Part shown: in pieces, positions 1-8,116 of the stretch
How positions within the stretch are numbered: position 1 is the first letter of the stretch
Layout: the number at the start of each line of letters is the position of its first letter
Assembly: GCF_001456355.1 (NCBI RefSeq)
Contig: NZ_CP010271.1
Coordinates: 1,798,001-1,862,000 of the forward strand
Source of the DNA: Mycobacteroides saopaulense
Lineage (GTDB): Bacteria; Actinomycetota; Actinomycetes; Mycobacteriales; Mycobacteriaceae
Length of the DNA stretch: 64,000 nt
Direction of reading: 5' to 3'
Notes under the pieces: generated by a model
Database searches by the model: none
Seen by the model: only the letters and a program-made list of their open reading frames with translations
What the model was told of the DNA's origin: nothing
Translations under genes and position numbers: made by a program

Positions 1-194
1 ATTGGCATCCGCGGGGTGCCACGGTGGTGATTCTGGAGCTCATCTTCACCATCACCGACCCGCCGGTGCGGTTATTGCGTCGTCTCATTCCGCCGCTGTC
101 CCTTGGTGCGGTGCGATTCGACCTATCCATTACTTTGCTGCTTTTGGTCGGATTCTTTGGCATGCGGGTGGCGTTCCTGATGGCGGCTGGCTAA
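1..194 (+). CDS. YggT family membrane protein, 3' end only
   Basis: The window opens inside this gene; the reading frame runs from base 3 and stops at TAA 192-194, leaving 64 C-terminal residues. The fragment reads ...TDPPVRLLRRLIPPLSLG then a hydrophobic segment (LSITLLLLVGFFGMRVAFLM). This is the C-terminal half of a YggT domain: the TDPPVRLLRRLIPP stretch is typical of actinobacterial YggT proteins and precedes the last membrane helix. In actinobacteria a yggT gene lies between sepF and wag31 in the division cluster, and wag31 follows here. The role is unproven; YggT proteins are linked to division and osmotic tolerance. The start and the other helices are outside the window. Confidence 0.85.
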   Translation, partial: WHPRGATVVILELIFTITDPPVRLLRRLIPPLSLGAVRFDLSITLLLLVGFFGMRVAFLMAAG

Positions 195-423
195 GCCCGT
201 AGCGACGCAGAATTTCGGTATTCAACTCACATCGATCTGGATACGAATACGCGTCATATCCAAAGCCTCAGAGTATTTTTATGCACGTCAGAGGGATACT
301 TAACAAGCTCTGCTGCGACCGGCGGGTCTGATGTGACAGGATGGACGCCAGTTACAGTGAGACCGCATGTTCGCTTTACACTGCAATACGATTCCAGACG
401 TCGAGACTTGATAGGGGCAGGCA

Positions 424-1251
424 ATGCCGCTTACACCAGCTGATGTACACAACGTCGCGTTCAGTAAGCCACCCATCGGTAAGCGTGGATACAACGAGGA
501 CGAAGTTGATGCGTTCCTCGACTTGGTGGAGAACGAGCTGGCCCGCCTGATCGAGGAGAACTCGGATCTGCGTCAGCGGGTTCAGGAGCTGGACCAGGAG
601 CTGGCCGAGGCCCGCAAGGGCGGCGGCGCGGCCCCCGCCTACGAGGCCCCCAAGCCCGAGAAGAAGCCCGAGCCCGCTAAGCCGGAGCCGACACCGGCAC
701 CCGTGGTGGCGGCTGCTCCGGCCGGTGCGTCGACCGAGGAACACCACGTGCGCGCGGCCAAGATCCTGGGCCTGGCACAGGACACCGCGGACCGTCTCAC
801 CGGGAACGCCAAGTCCGAGTCGGAAAAGATGCTCGCCGATGCTCGCGCAAATGCGGACCAGATTGTCAGCGAGGCACGCGCCACCGCCGACAAGACGGTC
901 ACCGAGGCACGGACCAAGGCCGAGGCGCTACTCTCGGATGCCCAGACCCGTTCCGAGACCCAGCTGCGCCAGGCGCAGGAGAAGGCCGATGCCCTGCAAT
1001 CCGATGCCGAGCGCAAGCACTCGGAGATCATGGGCACCATCAACCAGCAGCGCACGGTGCTGGAGGGGCGTCTGGAGCAGTTGCGTACATTCGAGCGTGA
1101 GTACCGCACCCGGCTCAAGACCTACCTCGAGTCTCAGCTCGAGGAGCTTGGCCAGCGCGGTTCCGCCGCGCCCGTCGATGCGGGGGCTTCGAACGAAAAC
1201 GCATCCAAGGAAGCCGGTTTCGGCCAGTTCAACCGTGGGAACAACTACTGA
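424..1251 (+). CDS. wag31: Wag31/DivIVA polar growth and cell-wall organiser
   Basis: A 275-residue DivIVA-family protein. The N-terminus [20 protein letters not shown] with [12 protein letters not shown] is the membrane-curvature-binding DivIVA domain (about residues 1-65). A Pro/Ala/Glu-rich linker follows (about 70-115), then a long Ala/Glu/Lys/Arg-rich coiled coil (about 115-245). Wag31 marks the growing poles and recruits cell-envelope synthesis; it is essential in mycobacteria, where PknA phosphorylates a threonine in the linker. The ATG follows AGGGGCAGGCA. The 229-nt gap upstream probably holds its promoter; I did not fix an exact -10. A downstream position to a yggT gene is the usual place. 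Confidence 0.97.
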   Translation: MPLTPADVHNVAFSKPPIGKRGYNEDEVDAFLDLVENELARLIEENSDLRQRVQELDQELAEARKGGGAAPAYEAPKPEKKPEPAKPEPTPAPVVAAAPAGASTEEHHVRAAKILGLAQDTADRLTGNAKSESEKMLADARANADQIVSEARATADKTVTEARTKAEALLSDAQTRSETQLRQAQEKADALQSDAERKHSEIMGTINQQRTVLEGRLEQLRTFEREYRTRLKTYLESQLEELGQRGSAAPVDAGASNENASKEAGFGQFNRGNNY

Positions 1252-1296
1252 TTTAGATCGGTCTATGCTCGCGGCACGTATGAGGAGTGATTCGCG

Positions 1297-1752
1297 ATGC
1301 TGATCGTCGCATTGGTACTGGCCGCCGTCGGTCTGGCGTCCCTGGTGGCCGCAGTCGTCACCAGTAACGAGGTTCTTGCCTTCATCTGTATCGCCGCGGC
1401 AGCCGTCGGCGTGGTGCTCATGATCGTCGATGCCATCCGCGACCGGCATGCCGGTGCTCTGGAATCTGATGAGGAATCCGGGGAGGACGGCGGCGAACTC
1501 GACGAAGAGCACTCCGACGAGGAGGCCGACTCCGCCGCTGTGGCCGAGGATGGCGCGGAAGCCATTGAGCCAGAAGCTGATCCGGCCGAGACCTCGGTGA
1601 TTCCGGCGGTGCGCGAGAGCGCCACCCCTGCAGCCGGCGCGGTGAGCCTCAAGGAGGCTGCCACCGCCGCTCACCATCATTCGTCCGCTGAAGAGACCTA
1701 CGAGCAGTTCGACGTGGACGACGAGGACGAGGACGAGCCGCACCGCTCGTGA
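1297..1752 (+). CDS. Small two-helix membrane protein with acidic tail
   Basis: 151 residues. Two hydrophobic segments lie at the N-terminus (about 1-20, MLIVALVLAAVGLASLVAAV, and 25-45, VLAFICIAAAAVGVVLMIV). A long, very acidic cytoplasmic-type tail follows, rich in Glu/Asp and ending near DVDDEDEDEPHRS. It matches the type of small membrane protein found next to wag31 in mycobacteria (Rv2144c in M. tuberculosis, from memory). GAGGAGTG precedes the ATG as a ribosome site. The stop overlaps the next start in a GTGA arrangement, implying translational coupling to the peptidase gene. The function is unknown; a link to envelope growth is inferred from context only. Confidence 0.8.
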   Translation: MLIVALVLAAVGLASLVAAVVTSNEVLAFICIAAAAVGVVLMIVDAIRDRHAGALESDEESGEDGGELDEEHSDEEADSAAVAEDGAEAIEPEADPAETSVIPAVRESATPAAGAVSLKEAATAAHHHSSAEETYEQFDVDDEDEDEPHRS

Positions 1753-2369
1753 CGGGACCTTGTCGGATGTCGCGTGGTGCAATCGTGGGCCTGGCCGCCG
1801 CCACGACGCTCACCTTGTCGGCATGCCACGGCGCGGGCCCGGCCGTGAGCGGCCATTCCGACGCGGTGGCCACCATCGTTCTGGTGACGGCCCAGACGAC
1901 CGTTCCGCCCCTGTCGACGCCCAGTACGCTCGGCGAGGAGCCGGACGGAGGCGCATTGTCCGCGCCGGTCAGTCCGTTCGACACCTCCTCGTTGGCGGTC
2001 ATCAGGCTGGACCCGCCGCTCCTGCGAGCGGTCCAGGACGCCGCGACCAGCGCCTCGGCCGACGGGGTGGCACTCGTGATCACGTCCGGCTGGCGTTCGA
2101 GGGCATTTCAGCAGCAGCTGCTCGATGATGCGGTACAGACATACGGCAGCCTTGCGGTGGCCCGACAATGGGTGGCCACTCCGGATGAATCGCATCATGT
2201 GTCGGGCAAGGCCGTCGACATAGGTCCCGCCTCGGCCTACGGCTGGATGCTGGCGCACAGCACTCAATTCGGTCTGTGTCAGGTCTTCGCCAACGAGAAG
2301 TGGCACTACGAGCTGACTGCGGATGCCGAAGGGCAGTGTCCGCCGCTGCGGACTAACGCGGCAGGTTAG
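1749..2369 (+). CDS. D-Ala-D-Ala carboxypeptidase (VanY/M15) lipoprotein
   Basis: 206 residues from the GTG that overlaps the preceding stop (GTGA). A signal sequence ends in the lipobox LSAC (TLTLSACHG), so it is probably a lipoprotein on the outer face of the membrane. The C-terminal half is a VanY-type M15 domain: SGWRSRAFQQQLLDDAV, then HHVSGKAVDIG, which supplies the first zinc His and the Asp (HxxxxxxD), and KWHYEL, which supplies the last zinc His. Such enzymes trim D-Ala-D-Ala peptides in peptidoglycan. A second possible start is the ATG at 1767. Both starts keep the signal peptide. The zinc-binding residues are present, so activity is plausible. Confidence 0.85.
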   Translation: MTGPCRMSRGAIVGLAAATTLTLSACHGAGPAVSGHSDAVATIVLVTAQTTVPPLSTPSTLGEEPDGGALSAPVSPFDTSSLAVIRLDPPLLRAVQDAATSASADGVALVITSGWRSRAFQQQLLDDAVQTYGSLAVARQWVATPDESHHVSGKAVDIGPASAYGWMLAHSTQFGLCQVFANEKWHYELTADAEGQCPPLRTNAAG

Positions 2370-2380
2370 TCGGACTTGCT

Positions 2381-3355
2381 TTACTTCTGACCTGCTGCGG
2401 CCTTGGCGAGCTGACCAGAGATGGATTCCATTGCCTGGGTGAGGTTTTGGAAGGGAATTTCGGGGTCGTGTTCGTGGTAGATCGCCGCGATGATGATCGG
2501 CAAGGTGACCATCGCTTCAGGATATTTCGTGACATCGATGAGGGCAGTCGCGTCCTCGACGGGGATGCCCTGGTCGTAGAGGCGGTTCGCTTGCTCGTGC
2601 AAATCCGACCAGAACGCGATGCCGCGATCGACGGCCGCGTCGATCTCGGGGCCGACGAGCACCGGACCATGCCCGGGTACAACGGTTTTGGCGCCGAAGG
2701 CGCGGATGCGCTCCAACGCGGCGATCCAGTTGGGGATCGAACCCGACCAGACGACCTTCACGATGGCGCGGGTCAGCAAGTCGCCGGAGAAGAGCACCTT
2801 GTGTTCGGGCAGGAAGGCGATCGCGTCTCCGACGGTGTGGGCCGGACCGAGCTCATGTAACTCGACGTCGAGCTTGCCCACCCGAAGCGCCCTCTCGCCC
2901 GAGAACGTGGCGTCCGCGGGCCGAACGCGTACTTCATCGAAGCGGAAGGGCTTGGCCAGTGGAGCCAACACGTGCATAGGTGAAGACGGGTCGGCGCTGC
3001 CGCCCAGCAGCTCGGCGGTCAGGTCGGCGTGCTCCTGCACCATGAGCGCACTGGCGGCTTCCGTGGCGATGATCTCGACATCGTTGGCGAATGCCTGATT
3101 ACCGAAGAAGTGGTCGCCATCGGTGTGCGTGTTGAGCACATATCGCACCGGGGCGGTGGCCGTGTGCTGCCCGAACGCGGCACGCATCTCCCGTGCGTGC
3201 CGCACATCGTAAAGGGTGTCCACGACCAGTGATTCGCCATCGCTGACCACCAGACCCGCGTTGGCCAGCCCGAAGCCCTCATCGCCGGAGAGGAAAACGT
3301 GTGCGCCTCCGCCGAGTTCGACGAGTCCCTTCTGGAACGCGAAATCCTGCGTCAT
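2381..3355 (-). CDS. MBL-fold metallo-hydrolase
   Basis: 324 residues from the ATG at 3355, preceded on its strand by GAAGGGCAG; an in-frame extension to 3427 lacks a site of its own and overlaps the gene upstream. The sequence has the metallo-beta-lactamase fold landmarks: NTHTDGDHFFGN (metal motif 2), GPAHTVGDAIAFLPEHKVLFSGDLL (motifs 3-4) and VVPGHGPVL (motif 5). Motif 2 reads HxDxDH rather than the usual HxHxDH. It lies 1 nt after the stop of the carboxymuconolactone-decarboxylase-type gene, so the two form an operon divergent from a TetR gene. The substrate is unknown; the pairing suggests a small catabolic or detoxifying pathway. Confidence 0.85.
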   Translation of the reverse strand: MTQDFAFQKGLVELGGGAHVFLSGDEGFGLANAGLVVSDGESLVVDTLYDVRHAREMRAAFGQHTATAPVRYVLNTHTDGDHFFGNQAFANDVEIIATEAASALMVQEHADLTAELLGGSADPSSPMHVLAPLAKPFRFDEVRVRPADATFSGERALRVGKLDVELHELGPAHTVGDAIAFLPEHKVLFSGDLLTRAIVKVVWSGSIPNWIAALERIRAFGAKTVVPGHGPVLVGPEIDAAVDRGIAFWSDLHEQANRLYDQGIPVEDATALIDVTKYPEAMVTLPIIIAAIYHEHDPEIPFQNLTQAMESISGQLAKAAAGQK

Positions 3356-3356
3356 G

Positions 3357-3920
3357 TCAGTTCTGCCCTTCTTCTGAACGCAACGTGTTCGTGGCGGTCG
3401 TGAGGATGTCTTTCGTCTCGCCCTCACCTTCGGCAGTGATGCCCAGCGTCTTGAGGAAGAGTGCTGTCATCACGTAATGCCCAGTGAGCAGTACGATTTC
3501 GGCGATTTCGTTGTCTGAGTAGAACTTCTGGACCGCGGCGGTGCCCGCGGGCGCGTTGGTGATCCCGGCAAGAAGGTCGTCGACGAAACCGATCAGTGCG
3601 TCGAGGCGCTCGTCGCCGAAAGAATCTGCCCCAGACACCACCGCGTCGATCACCTCGGCCGGCACTCCGACGCGCTGCGCCTCGGGGGCATGGTGGTGGA
3701 TCTCGTACTGGGCGTGCGTAACCGCGCCGACACGCAAGATGACCAACTCTCTGGTCTCCGGAGCCAGCCCGCCGTCTCTGAAGGAGAGCCCCAATGCGAG
3801 ATAGGGCTTGGCGCTGTTCCTCGTCATCACCAGGCCTCGGGTCAGATTGGCCGGGAACAGATCGAATGCTTCCCGTTGCGTGGGGCTCAAATCGGCCACC
3901 GTCGGCAGAACGACGCTCAT
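3357..3920 (-). CDS. Carboxymuconolactone decarboxylase-like (AhpD-fold) protein
   Basis: 187 residues. The start MSVVLPTVADLSPTQREAF at 3920 is preceded by AGGAAGGAAAC, a strong ribosome site; the longer open frame to 4019 runs into the promoter and operator. The core ETRELVILRVGAVTHAQYEIHHHAPEAQRVG is the CMD/AhpD-like helix region, but with THAQYEIHHH where peroxidase-type members have CxxC, so it should not be a thiol peroxidase. CMD-like proteins act in aromatic lactone breakdown or as unassigned stress proteins. It is first in a two-gene operon with the MBL hydrolase and is divergent from a TetR regulator, with an operator over its likely -10 (TATGGT, 3961-3966). Confidence 0.85.
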   Translation of the reverse strand: MSVVLPTVADLSPTQREAFDLFPANLTRGLVMTRNSAKPYLALGLSFRDGGLAPETRELVILRVGAVTHAQYEIHHHAPEAQRVGVPAEVIDAVVSGADSFGDERLDALIGFVDDLLAGITNAPAGTAAVQKFYSDNEIAEIVLLTGHYVMTALFLKTLGITAEGEGETKDILTTATNTLRSEEGQN

Positions 3921-3965
3921 GAGTTTCCTTCCTGGGGCAGGGCCGGGCGGCGCCAGCGATACCAT

Positions 3966-3984
3966 AAGAAACGATCCGTATCTT
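3966..3984. promoter_or_regulatory. Probable TetR operator O1
   Basis: AAGAAACGATCCGTATCTT is a 19-bp dyad with arms AAGA.ACG / CGT.TCTT. It lies between the divergent CMD and TetR genes and overlaps the candidate -10 (TATGGT on the minus strand, 3966-3961) of the CMD-MBL operon. The same pattern recurs at 4009-4027. Binding by the adjacent TetR protein is inferred. Confidence 0.65.
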
Positions 3985-4008
3985 GCTTGATTCGATGATA
4001 GCACGCGT

Positions 4009-4027
4009 AAGATACGCAACGTGTCTA
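4009..4027. promoter_or_regulatory. Probable TetR operator O2, overlapping the tetR start
   Basis: AAGATACGCAACGTGTCTA repeats the AAGA.ACG...CGT.TCT pattern of the operator at 3966-3984. It covers the likely -10 of the TetR gene (TAAGAT, 4008-4013) and its GTG start (4021), which suggests autorepression. The last arm base departs from the dyad (A for T). Confidence 0.6.
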
Positions 4028-4647
4028 CTGGAGACTTGAGGGAAAGCGTGGAAGCACCGCAGGTGGAGGCGGGTACGCGGCGGCGCGACGAAGCGCTGAT
4101 GTCGGCAATCCGCGACGCGACATACGCGGAGCTGAAGGAACACGGCTACTCGGGGGTCACTTTCGAGGGTGTGGCCCGTCGTGCCAAGACCAGCAAGCCG
4201 GTGCTGTACCGCCGCTACCGATCTCGTGCGCACATGGTCGCCGACGCGCTGCCGACGCTGCGATACCCACCCGCGCGGCTCGCATCGGCCACTTCCTTGC
4301 GTGAAGACGTGCTGGCACTGTTGGGGGCCTTGCTCCGGGAGCTGCAGCGCATCGGGATTGGTAACTACCGCTGCCTATTGGCTGAGGCCGACGACCAGTT
4401 GGCCGACGACATGACGACGGCAATCGCCGGATGGGTCGACCACACCGTGCTGCAGGCCTTGTGCGAGGCGCGCGAGCGCGGTGAGATCGGCCCGGAAGAC
4501 ATTCCGCTGCCTGTGGCGACGAGCATCCTTGCGCTCATGCGCCACGAGCTGTTCTTCACCCGCAAGCCGTTTGACGACGACACGCTTGCGGAGCTGTTCG
4601 ACACCGTCTATCTACCGTTGATCAATCTGACGTCGCGTGGCGGCTAG
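4021..4647 (+). CDS. TetR/AcrR family transcriptional regulator
   Basis: 208 residues. The N-terminal TetR DNA-binding domain (about residues 20-70) contains TYAELKEHGYSGVTFEGVARRAKTSKPVLYRRYRSRAHMVADAL, whose second half is the helix-turn-helix. The C-terminal part is a ligand-binding helical domain resembling the TetR_C type with ALLRELQRI. The GTG at 4021 lies 7 nt after TAAGAT, so the mRNA is probably leaderless. The divergent placement from the CMD-MBL operon and two matching operators in the gap make local repression the obvious role. The inducer is unknown. Confidence 0.9.
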   Translation: MSTGDLRESVEAPQVEAGTRRRDEALMSAIRDATYAELKEHGYSGVTFEGVARRAKTSKPVLYRRYRSRAHMVADALPTLRYPPARLASATSLREDVLALLGALLRELQRIGIGNYRCLLAEADDQLADDMTTAIAGWVDHTVLQALCEARERGEIGPEDIPLPVATSILALMRHELFFTRKPFDDDTLAELFDTVYLPLINLTSRGG

Positions 4648-4690
4648 AAAGCGGAACTCGGCATGGCTGTGAGTGCCGGCGGATCGTGTG

Positions 4691-4776
4691 TGTCCGAGGG
4701 GGGACTTGAACCCCCACGCCCGTTAATAGGGCACTAGCACCTCAAGCTAGCGCGTCTGCCATTCCGCCACTCGGAC
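4691..4776 (-). tRNA. tRNA-Leu (anticodon GAG)
   Basis: Read on the minus strand the sequence begins GTCCGAGTGGCGGAATGGCA and ends with the pairing CTCGGAC plus discriminator A. The acceptor stem is 7 bp (GTCCGAG/CTCGGAC). The anticodon stem CTAGC/GCTAG encloses the loop TTGAGGT, giving anticodon GAG. A long variable arm (TGCCCTATTAACGGGCG) marks it as class II, and the T arm has GGTTCAAGTC. The 86-nt length fits tRNA-Leu. CCA is not encoded. It lies between the TetR gene and the M20 peptidase gene, on the opposite strand. Confidence 0.97.
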
Positions 4777-4893
4777 AAGTGCGGGCACTATGGCCCGTGG
4801 TTGCCGTCATAGGCTAGCGGAAACCCTGCACAAGGCCCAAACCGGTTGCCCGCGCCCGGTGTGCAGTCTCCGACGATGGTAGGAAAGGTAGTT

Positions 4894-6231
4894 GTGACTT
4901 CTGTGAAACCGGCGCCCGAGGACGAGGTCGTCGAACTGGTCAGCACGCTGATCCGTTTCGATACCTCAAACACCGGAGAGCTGGAAACCACCAAGGGTGA
5001 GGCCGAGTGCGCGCGGTGGATCCAGCAGCAGCTGGAAGAGGTCGGATACACCTGTGAGTATGTCGAGGCGGGTGCGCCCGGACGGGGAAACCTATTCGCA
5101 CGGCTTCCCGGGGCGAATCCTGATCGTGGCGCCCTGCTCGTCCACGGCCATCTCGACGTGGTTCCCGCCGAAGCCGCGGACTGGAGCGTGCATCCCTTCT
5201 CCGGGGCGGTCAACGACGGTTACGTATGGGGTCGCGGCGCCGTCGACATGAAGGACATGGTCGGGATGATGGTGGCCATCGCCCGGTACCTCAAACGGTC
5301 TGGGATTGTCCCGCCGCGAGATCTGGTCTGGGCTTTTGTCTCGGACGAGGAGAACGGTGGCAAGTGGGGCTCGCAGTGGCTCGTGGACAACCGTCCCGAC
5401 CTGTTCGAGGGCGTCACCGAGGCCATCGGCGAGGTGGGTGGTTTCTCGCTGACCGTGCCCCGCAAGGAAGGCGGTGAGCGGCGCCTGTACCTGCTGGAGA
5501 CGGCAGAGAAGGGCATCGCCTGGATGCGGCTGATCGCCAAGGCCCGGGCAGGCCACGGCTCGATGGTGCATGAGGACAACGCCGTCACGGCCGTCGCCGA
5601 AGCCGTCGCCAAGTTGGGGCGGCATCGCTTCCCACTGGTACTGACCGAGGCGGTCACACAGTTCCTCGCAGCGGTGGCAGAGGAGACCGGCTACGACTTC
5701 GACCCGGACTCACCGGATCTGGAGGGCACGGTCGCCAAGCTGGGTTCGATCGGCAAGATTGTCGGCGCGACCCTGCGTGATACCGCCAACCCGACCATGC
5801 TCAAGGCCGGCTACAAGGCGAATGTCATTCCGGCGACTGCCGAGGCCGTCATCGATTGCCGGGTGCTGCCCGGACGGCTGGAGGCCTTCGAGCGTGAGGT
5901 CGACGAGATCATCGGCCCCGACGTCGAACGCGAATGGGTGCAACTGCTCCCGGCCTACGAGACGACGTTCGACGGTGACCTGGTCGACGCGATGAATGCC
6001 GCGGTGCTCGAATTCGATCCCGAGGCCCGCACCGTGCCGTACATGCTCTCGGGCGGCACCGATGCAAAGGCATTCGCCCGGTTGGGTATTCGATGCTTCG
6101 GTTTCGCGCCGCTGAAGCTGCCGCCCGAACTCGATTTCGCGTCGTTGTTCCACGGTGTCGACGAGCGCGTGCCGGTCGACGCATTGACCTTCGGTACCAA
6201 GGTTCTTCAGCATTTCCTGCTCAACCACTGA
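4894..6231 (+). CDS. M20 family metallopeptidase/deacylase
   Basis: 445 residues from the GTG at 4894, chosen because AGGAAAGGT lies just upstream; longer in-frame starts (ATG 4876, TTG 4846) have weaker sites. M20/M28-type zinc residues are visible: VHGHLDVVPAEAADWSVHPF (His and Asp), GRGAVDMKDMVGMM (bridging Asp), SDEENGGKWG (catalytic Glu pair), and a late His near FASLFHGVDERVP. The dimerisation domain lies in the middle. Family members cleave dipeptides or acyl-amino acids. The placement near pyrD and the YbhB-type gene matches Rv2141c in M. tuberculosis (from memory). The substrate is not known. Confidence 0.92.
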   Translation: MTSVKPAPEDEVVELVSTLIRFDTSNTGELETTKGEAECARWIQQQLEEVGYTCEYVEAGAPGRGNLFARLPGANPDRGALLVHGHLDVVPAEAADWSVHPFSGAVNDGYVWGRGAVDMKDMVGMMVAIARYLKRSGIVPPRDLVWAFVSDEENGGKWGSQWLVDNRPDLFEGVTEAIGEVGGFSLTVPRKEGGERRLYLLETAEKGIAWMRLIAKARAGHGSMVHEDNAVTAVAEAVAKLGRHRFPLVLTEAVTQFLAAVAEETGYDFDPDSPDLEGTVAKLGSIGKIVGATLRDTANPTMLKAGYKANVIPATAEAVIDCRVLPGRLEAFEREVDEIIGPDVEREWVQLLPAYETTFDGDLVDAMNAAVLEFDPEARTVPYMLSGGTDAKAFARLGIRCFGFAPLKLPPELDFASLFHGVDERVPVDALTFGTKVLQHFLLNH

Positions 6232-6257
6232 TCACGACCGACTGAAAGGACGCCCAG

Positions 6258-6779
6258 ATGGCCTCTCCGTACGACTCCTTGCCGCAGCTGCCGACCTTCA
6301 CCCTGACATCTGCCAGCGTCACCGATGGACAGCCACTCGGCATCGAGCAGGTGAGCGGAATCATGGGCGCTGGGGGACAGGACGTCTCGCCCGAGCTGAG
6401 CTGGTCCGGATTCCCGGAGGAAACGCAGAGCTTCGCCGTCACGGTGTACGACCCCGATGCCCCCACCGGATCGGGCTTTTGGCACTGGGCGGTGGCGAAC
6501 CTGCCTGCGACGACCACGCAGCTGCCGGCCGGCGTGGGCAACGGAAGCGACTTGCCGGGGGATGCGATCACCTTGGCCAATGACGCGAGCCTCAAGCGGT
6601 ACATCGGGGCCGCGCCGCCCGCCGGTCACGGACCGCACCGGTATTACATCGCCGTGCACGCCGTGAGCGTGCCGAAGCTTGAGCTGCCGGAAAGCGCCAC
6701 CCCGGCATATCTGGGCTTCAACCTGTTTGGGCACGCGATTGCCCGTGCCGTCATCCACGGCACCTACGAGCAGCACTAG
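6258..6779 (+). CDS. YbhB/YbcL (PEBP, Raf-kinase-inhibitor-like) protein
   Basis: 173 residues, about the normal length. PEBP-family landmarks are [20 protein letters not shown], the [15 protein letters not shown] motif that forms the anion-binding pocket, and [14 protein letters not shown]. Such proteins bind phosphorylated or phosphatidylethanolamine-type ligands; the bacterial role is unclear. The start ATG follows GAAAGGACGCCC. It lies 26 nt after the M20 peptidase and converges on pyrD, matching the Rv2140c position in M. tuberculosis (from memory). Confidence 0.93.
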   Translation: MASPYDSLPQLPTFTLTSASVTDGQPLGIEQVSGIMGAGGQDVSPELSWSGFPEETQSFAVTVYDPDAPTGSGFWHWAVANLPATTTQLPAGVGNGSDLPGDAITLANDASLKRYIGAAPPAGHGPHRYYIAVHAVSVPKLELPESATPAYLGFNLFGHAIARAVIHGTYEQH

Positions 6780-6797
6780 CTGCCTCGCGGGGGTCTG

Positions 6798-7862
6798 TTA
6801 GGAGGCGGAGCCGACGGCCTCCTGAAGGCTGGCGAAGCCCTCGTCACGTAGACGTTGGGCGATGCCGTCGTGAATTCGCTTGGCGTAGAAGCCACCCCGG
6901 TAAATGAAACCGGTGTAGCCCTGCAGCAGTGAGGCCCCCGCGGTGATGCGCGCCCAGGCGTCATCGGCATCCTCGATACCGCCGACGCTGACGAGCACCA
7001 GGCGATCTCCCACCCGTCGGTGCAGCCGCCGCAGCACCTCGAGGGATCGCGCGGCCACCGGCGGGCCCGAGATCCCACCGGCGCCCAGATCTTCGACATT
7101 CGGTGTCTGCAATCCAGCACGGCTGATGGTGGTGTTAGTGGCGACGATCCCGGCCAGGCCCAGTTCGGCCGCCAGATCGGCGATCTCGTCGATGTCGGCA
7201 TCGGAGAGATCGGGGGCGATCTTCACCAGCACCGGGGTGGCGGTCTCCTCCAGCACCGCGGACAGGATTTTACGCAGCTCACCGATGGCTTGAAGGTCGC
7301 GTAGCCCAGGGGTGTTGGGGGAGCTCACGTTGACCACCAGGAAGTCGGCGGCGGGCCCCACCAGCCGGGCGCTCACCCGGTAGTCGGACGACGCGACGGC
7401 AGCCTCCACGATCTTCGACTTTCCGATGTTGGCGCCGATCGGCACCGTGGCCCTGCGAGTCGCCAGTCGGGGCGCCAAGGCTGCCGCACCGTGGTTGTTG
7501 AAGCCCATTCGGTTGAGAATGCCGCGGTCCGCCTTGAGCCGGAACATCCGGGGTTTCGGATTGCCCGGCTGGGCGATTGCGGTCACCGTGCCCACCTCGG
7601 CATAGCCGAAGCCGAGCGGGCCCCACACCTTGAGACCCTCGCCGTCCTTGTCGAATCCCGCGGCCAAACCCAAGGGTGCGGGGAAGTGCACCCCGAACAC
7701 CTCGCTGGCCAGGATGGGATCAGTGGGGGCGCATAGACGATTCATCAGCCGGCGAGTCGGACCGAAGGCCGCCGCGGCGCGCAAAGATGCGAACACCAGA
7801 GTGTGCGCGCGTTCCGGCGGCAGGACGAAAAACAGCCGCAACAGGATGGCGTACAGCATCAC
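6798..7862 (-). CDS. pyrD: Dihydroorotate dehydrogenase (quinone), class 2
   Basis: 354 residues, normal for class 2. It oxidises dihydroorotate to orotate in pyrimidine synthesis, passing electrons from FMN to membrane quinone. The N-terminal hydrophobic/amphipathic extension ([20 protein letters not shown]) is the membrane-binding part that distinguishes class 2. FMN and substrate motifs include [33 protein letters not shown], and [14 protein letters not shown] with the catalytic-base Ser of class 2. The later part has [16 protein letters not shown] and [15 protein letters not shown]. It is the last gene of a minus-strand group with lppL and a small gene, which overlaps its start (ATGA-type, 7859-7862). 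Confidence 0.96.
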   Translation of the reverse strand: MMLYAILLRLFFVLPPERAHTLVFASLRAAAAFGPTRRLMNRLCAPTDPILASEVFGVHFPAPLGLAAGFDKDGEGLKVWGPLGFGYAEVGTVTAIAQPGNPKPRMFRLKADRGILNRMGFNNHGAAALAPRLATRRATVPIGANIGKSKIVEAAVASSDYRVSARLVGPAADFLVVNVSSPNTPGLRDLQAIGELRKILSAVLEETATPVLVKIAPDLSDADIDEIADLAAELGLAGIVATNTTISRAGLQTPNVEDLGAGGISGPPVAARSLEVLRRLHRRVGDRLVLVSVGGIEDADDAWARITAGASLLQGYTGFIYRGGFYAKRIHDGIAQRLRDEGFASLQEAVGSAS

Positions 7863-8116
7863 ATCACCGGGGCCGTCAACGGGCCGCCGAGGTTCCCGCG
7901 TAGCTTCTTGCGGCGCAACAAGACCCGTCGGCTTCCGTCAGTGTAGAGCCGTACCCGAGTGAGCTCCCAGCCGCCGAACTCGGCCTGAATCGACAACCGC
8001 AACGAGGCGGTGATCCTGGTGATCTCCGGTGGCAGTCGCAGTGGGTAGTAGTCGTAGTCGTCATCGGGTTCGCTTTCCCAACCTGCCGGGAAGCTTGATC
8101 GCGAGGCGCTGCTCAT
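7859..8116 (-). CDS. DUF5703-type small conserved protein
   Basis: 85 residues: an acidic, Tyr-rich start ([18 protein letters not shown]), then [38 protein letters not shown]. This is a short actinobacterial family of unknown function. The start overlaps the lppL stop and its own stop overlaps the pyrD start, so the three are translationally coupled. The basic, strand-like second half could bind nucleic acid or act as a small scaffold, but nothing in the sequence decides this. Confidence 0.75.
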   Translation of the reverse strand: MSSASRSSFPAGWESEPDDDYDYYPLRLPPEITRITASLRLSIQAEFGGWELTRVRLYTDGSRRVLLRRKKLRGNLGGPLTAPVM

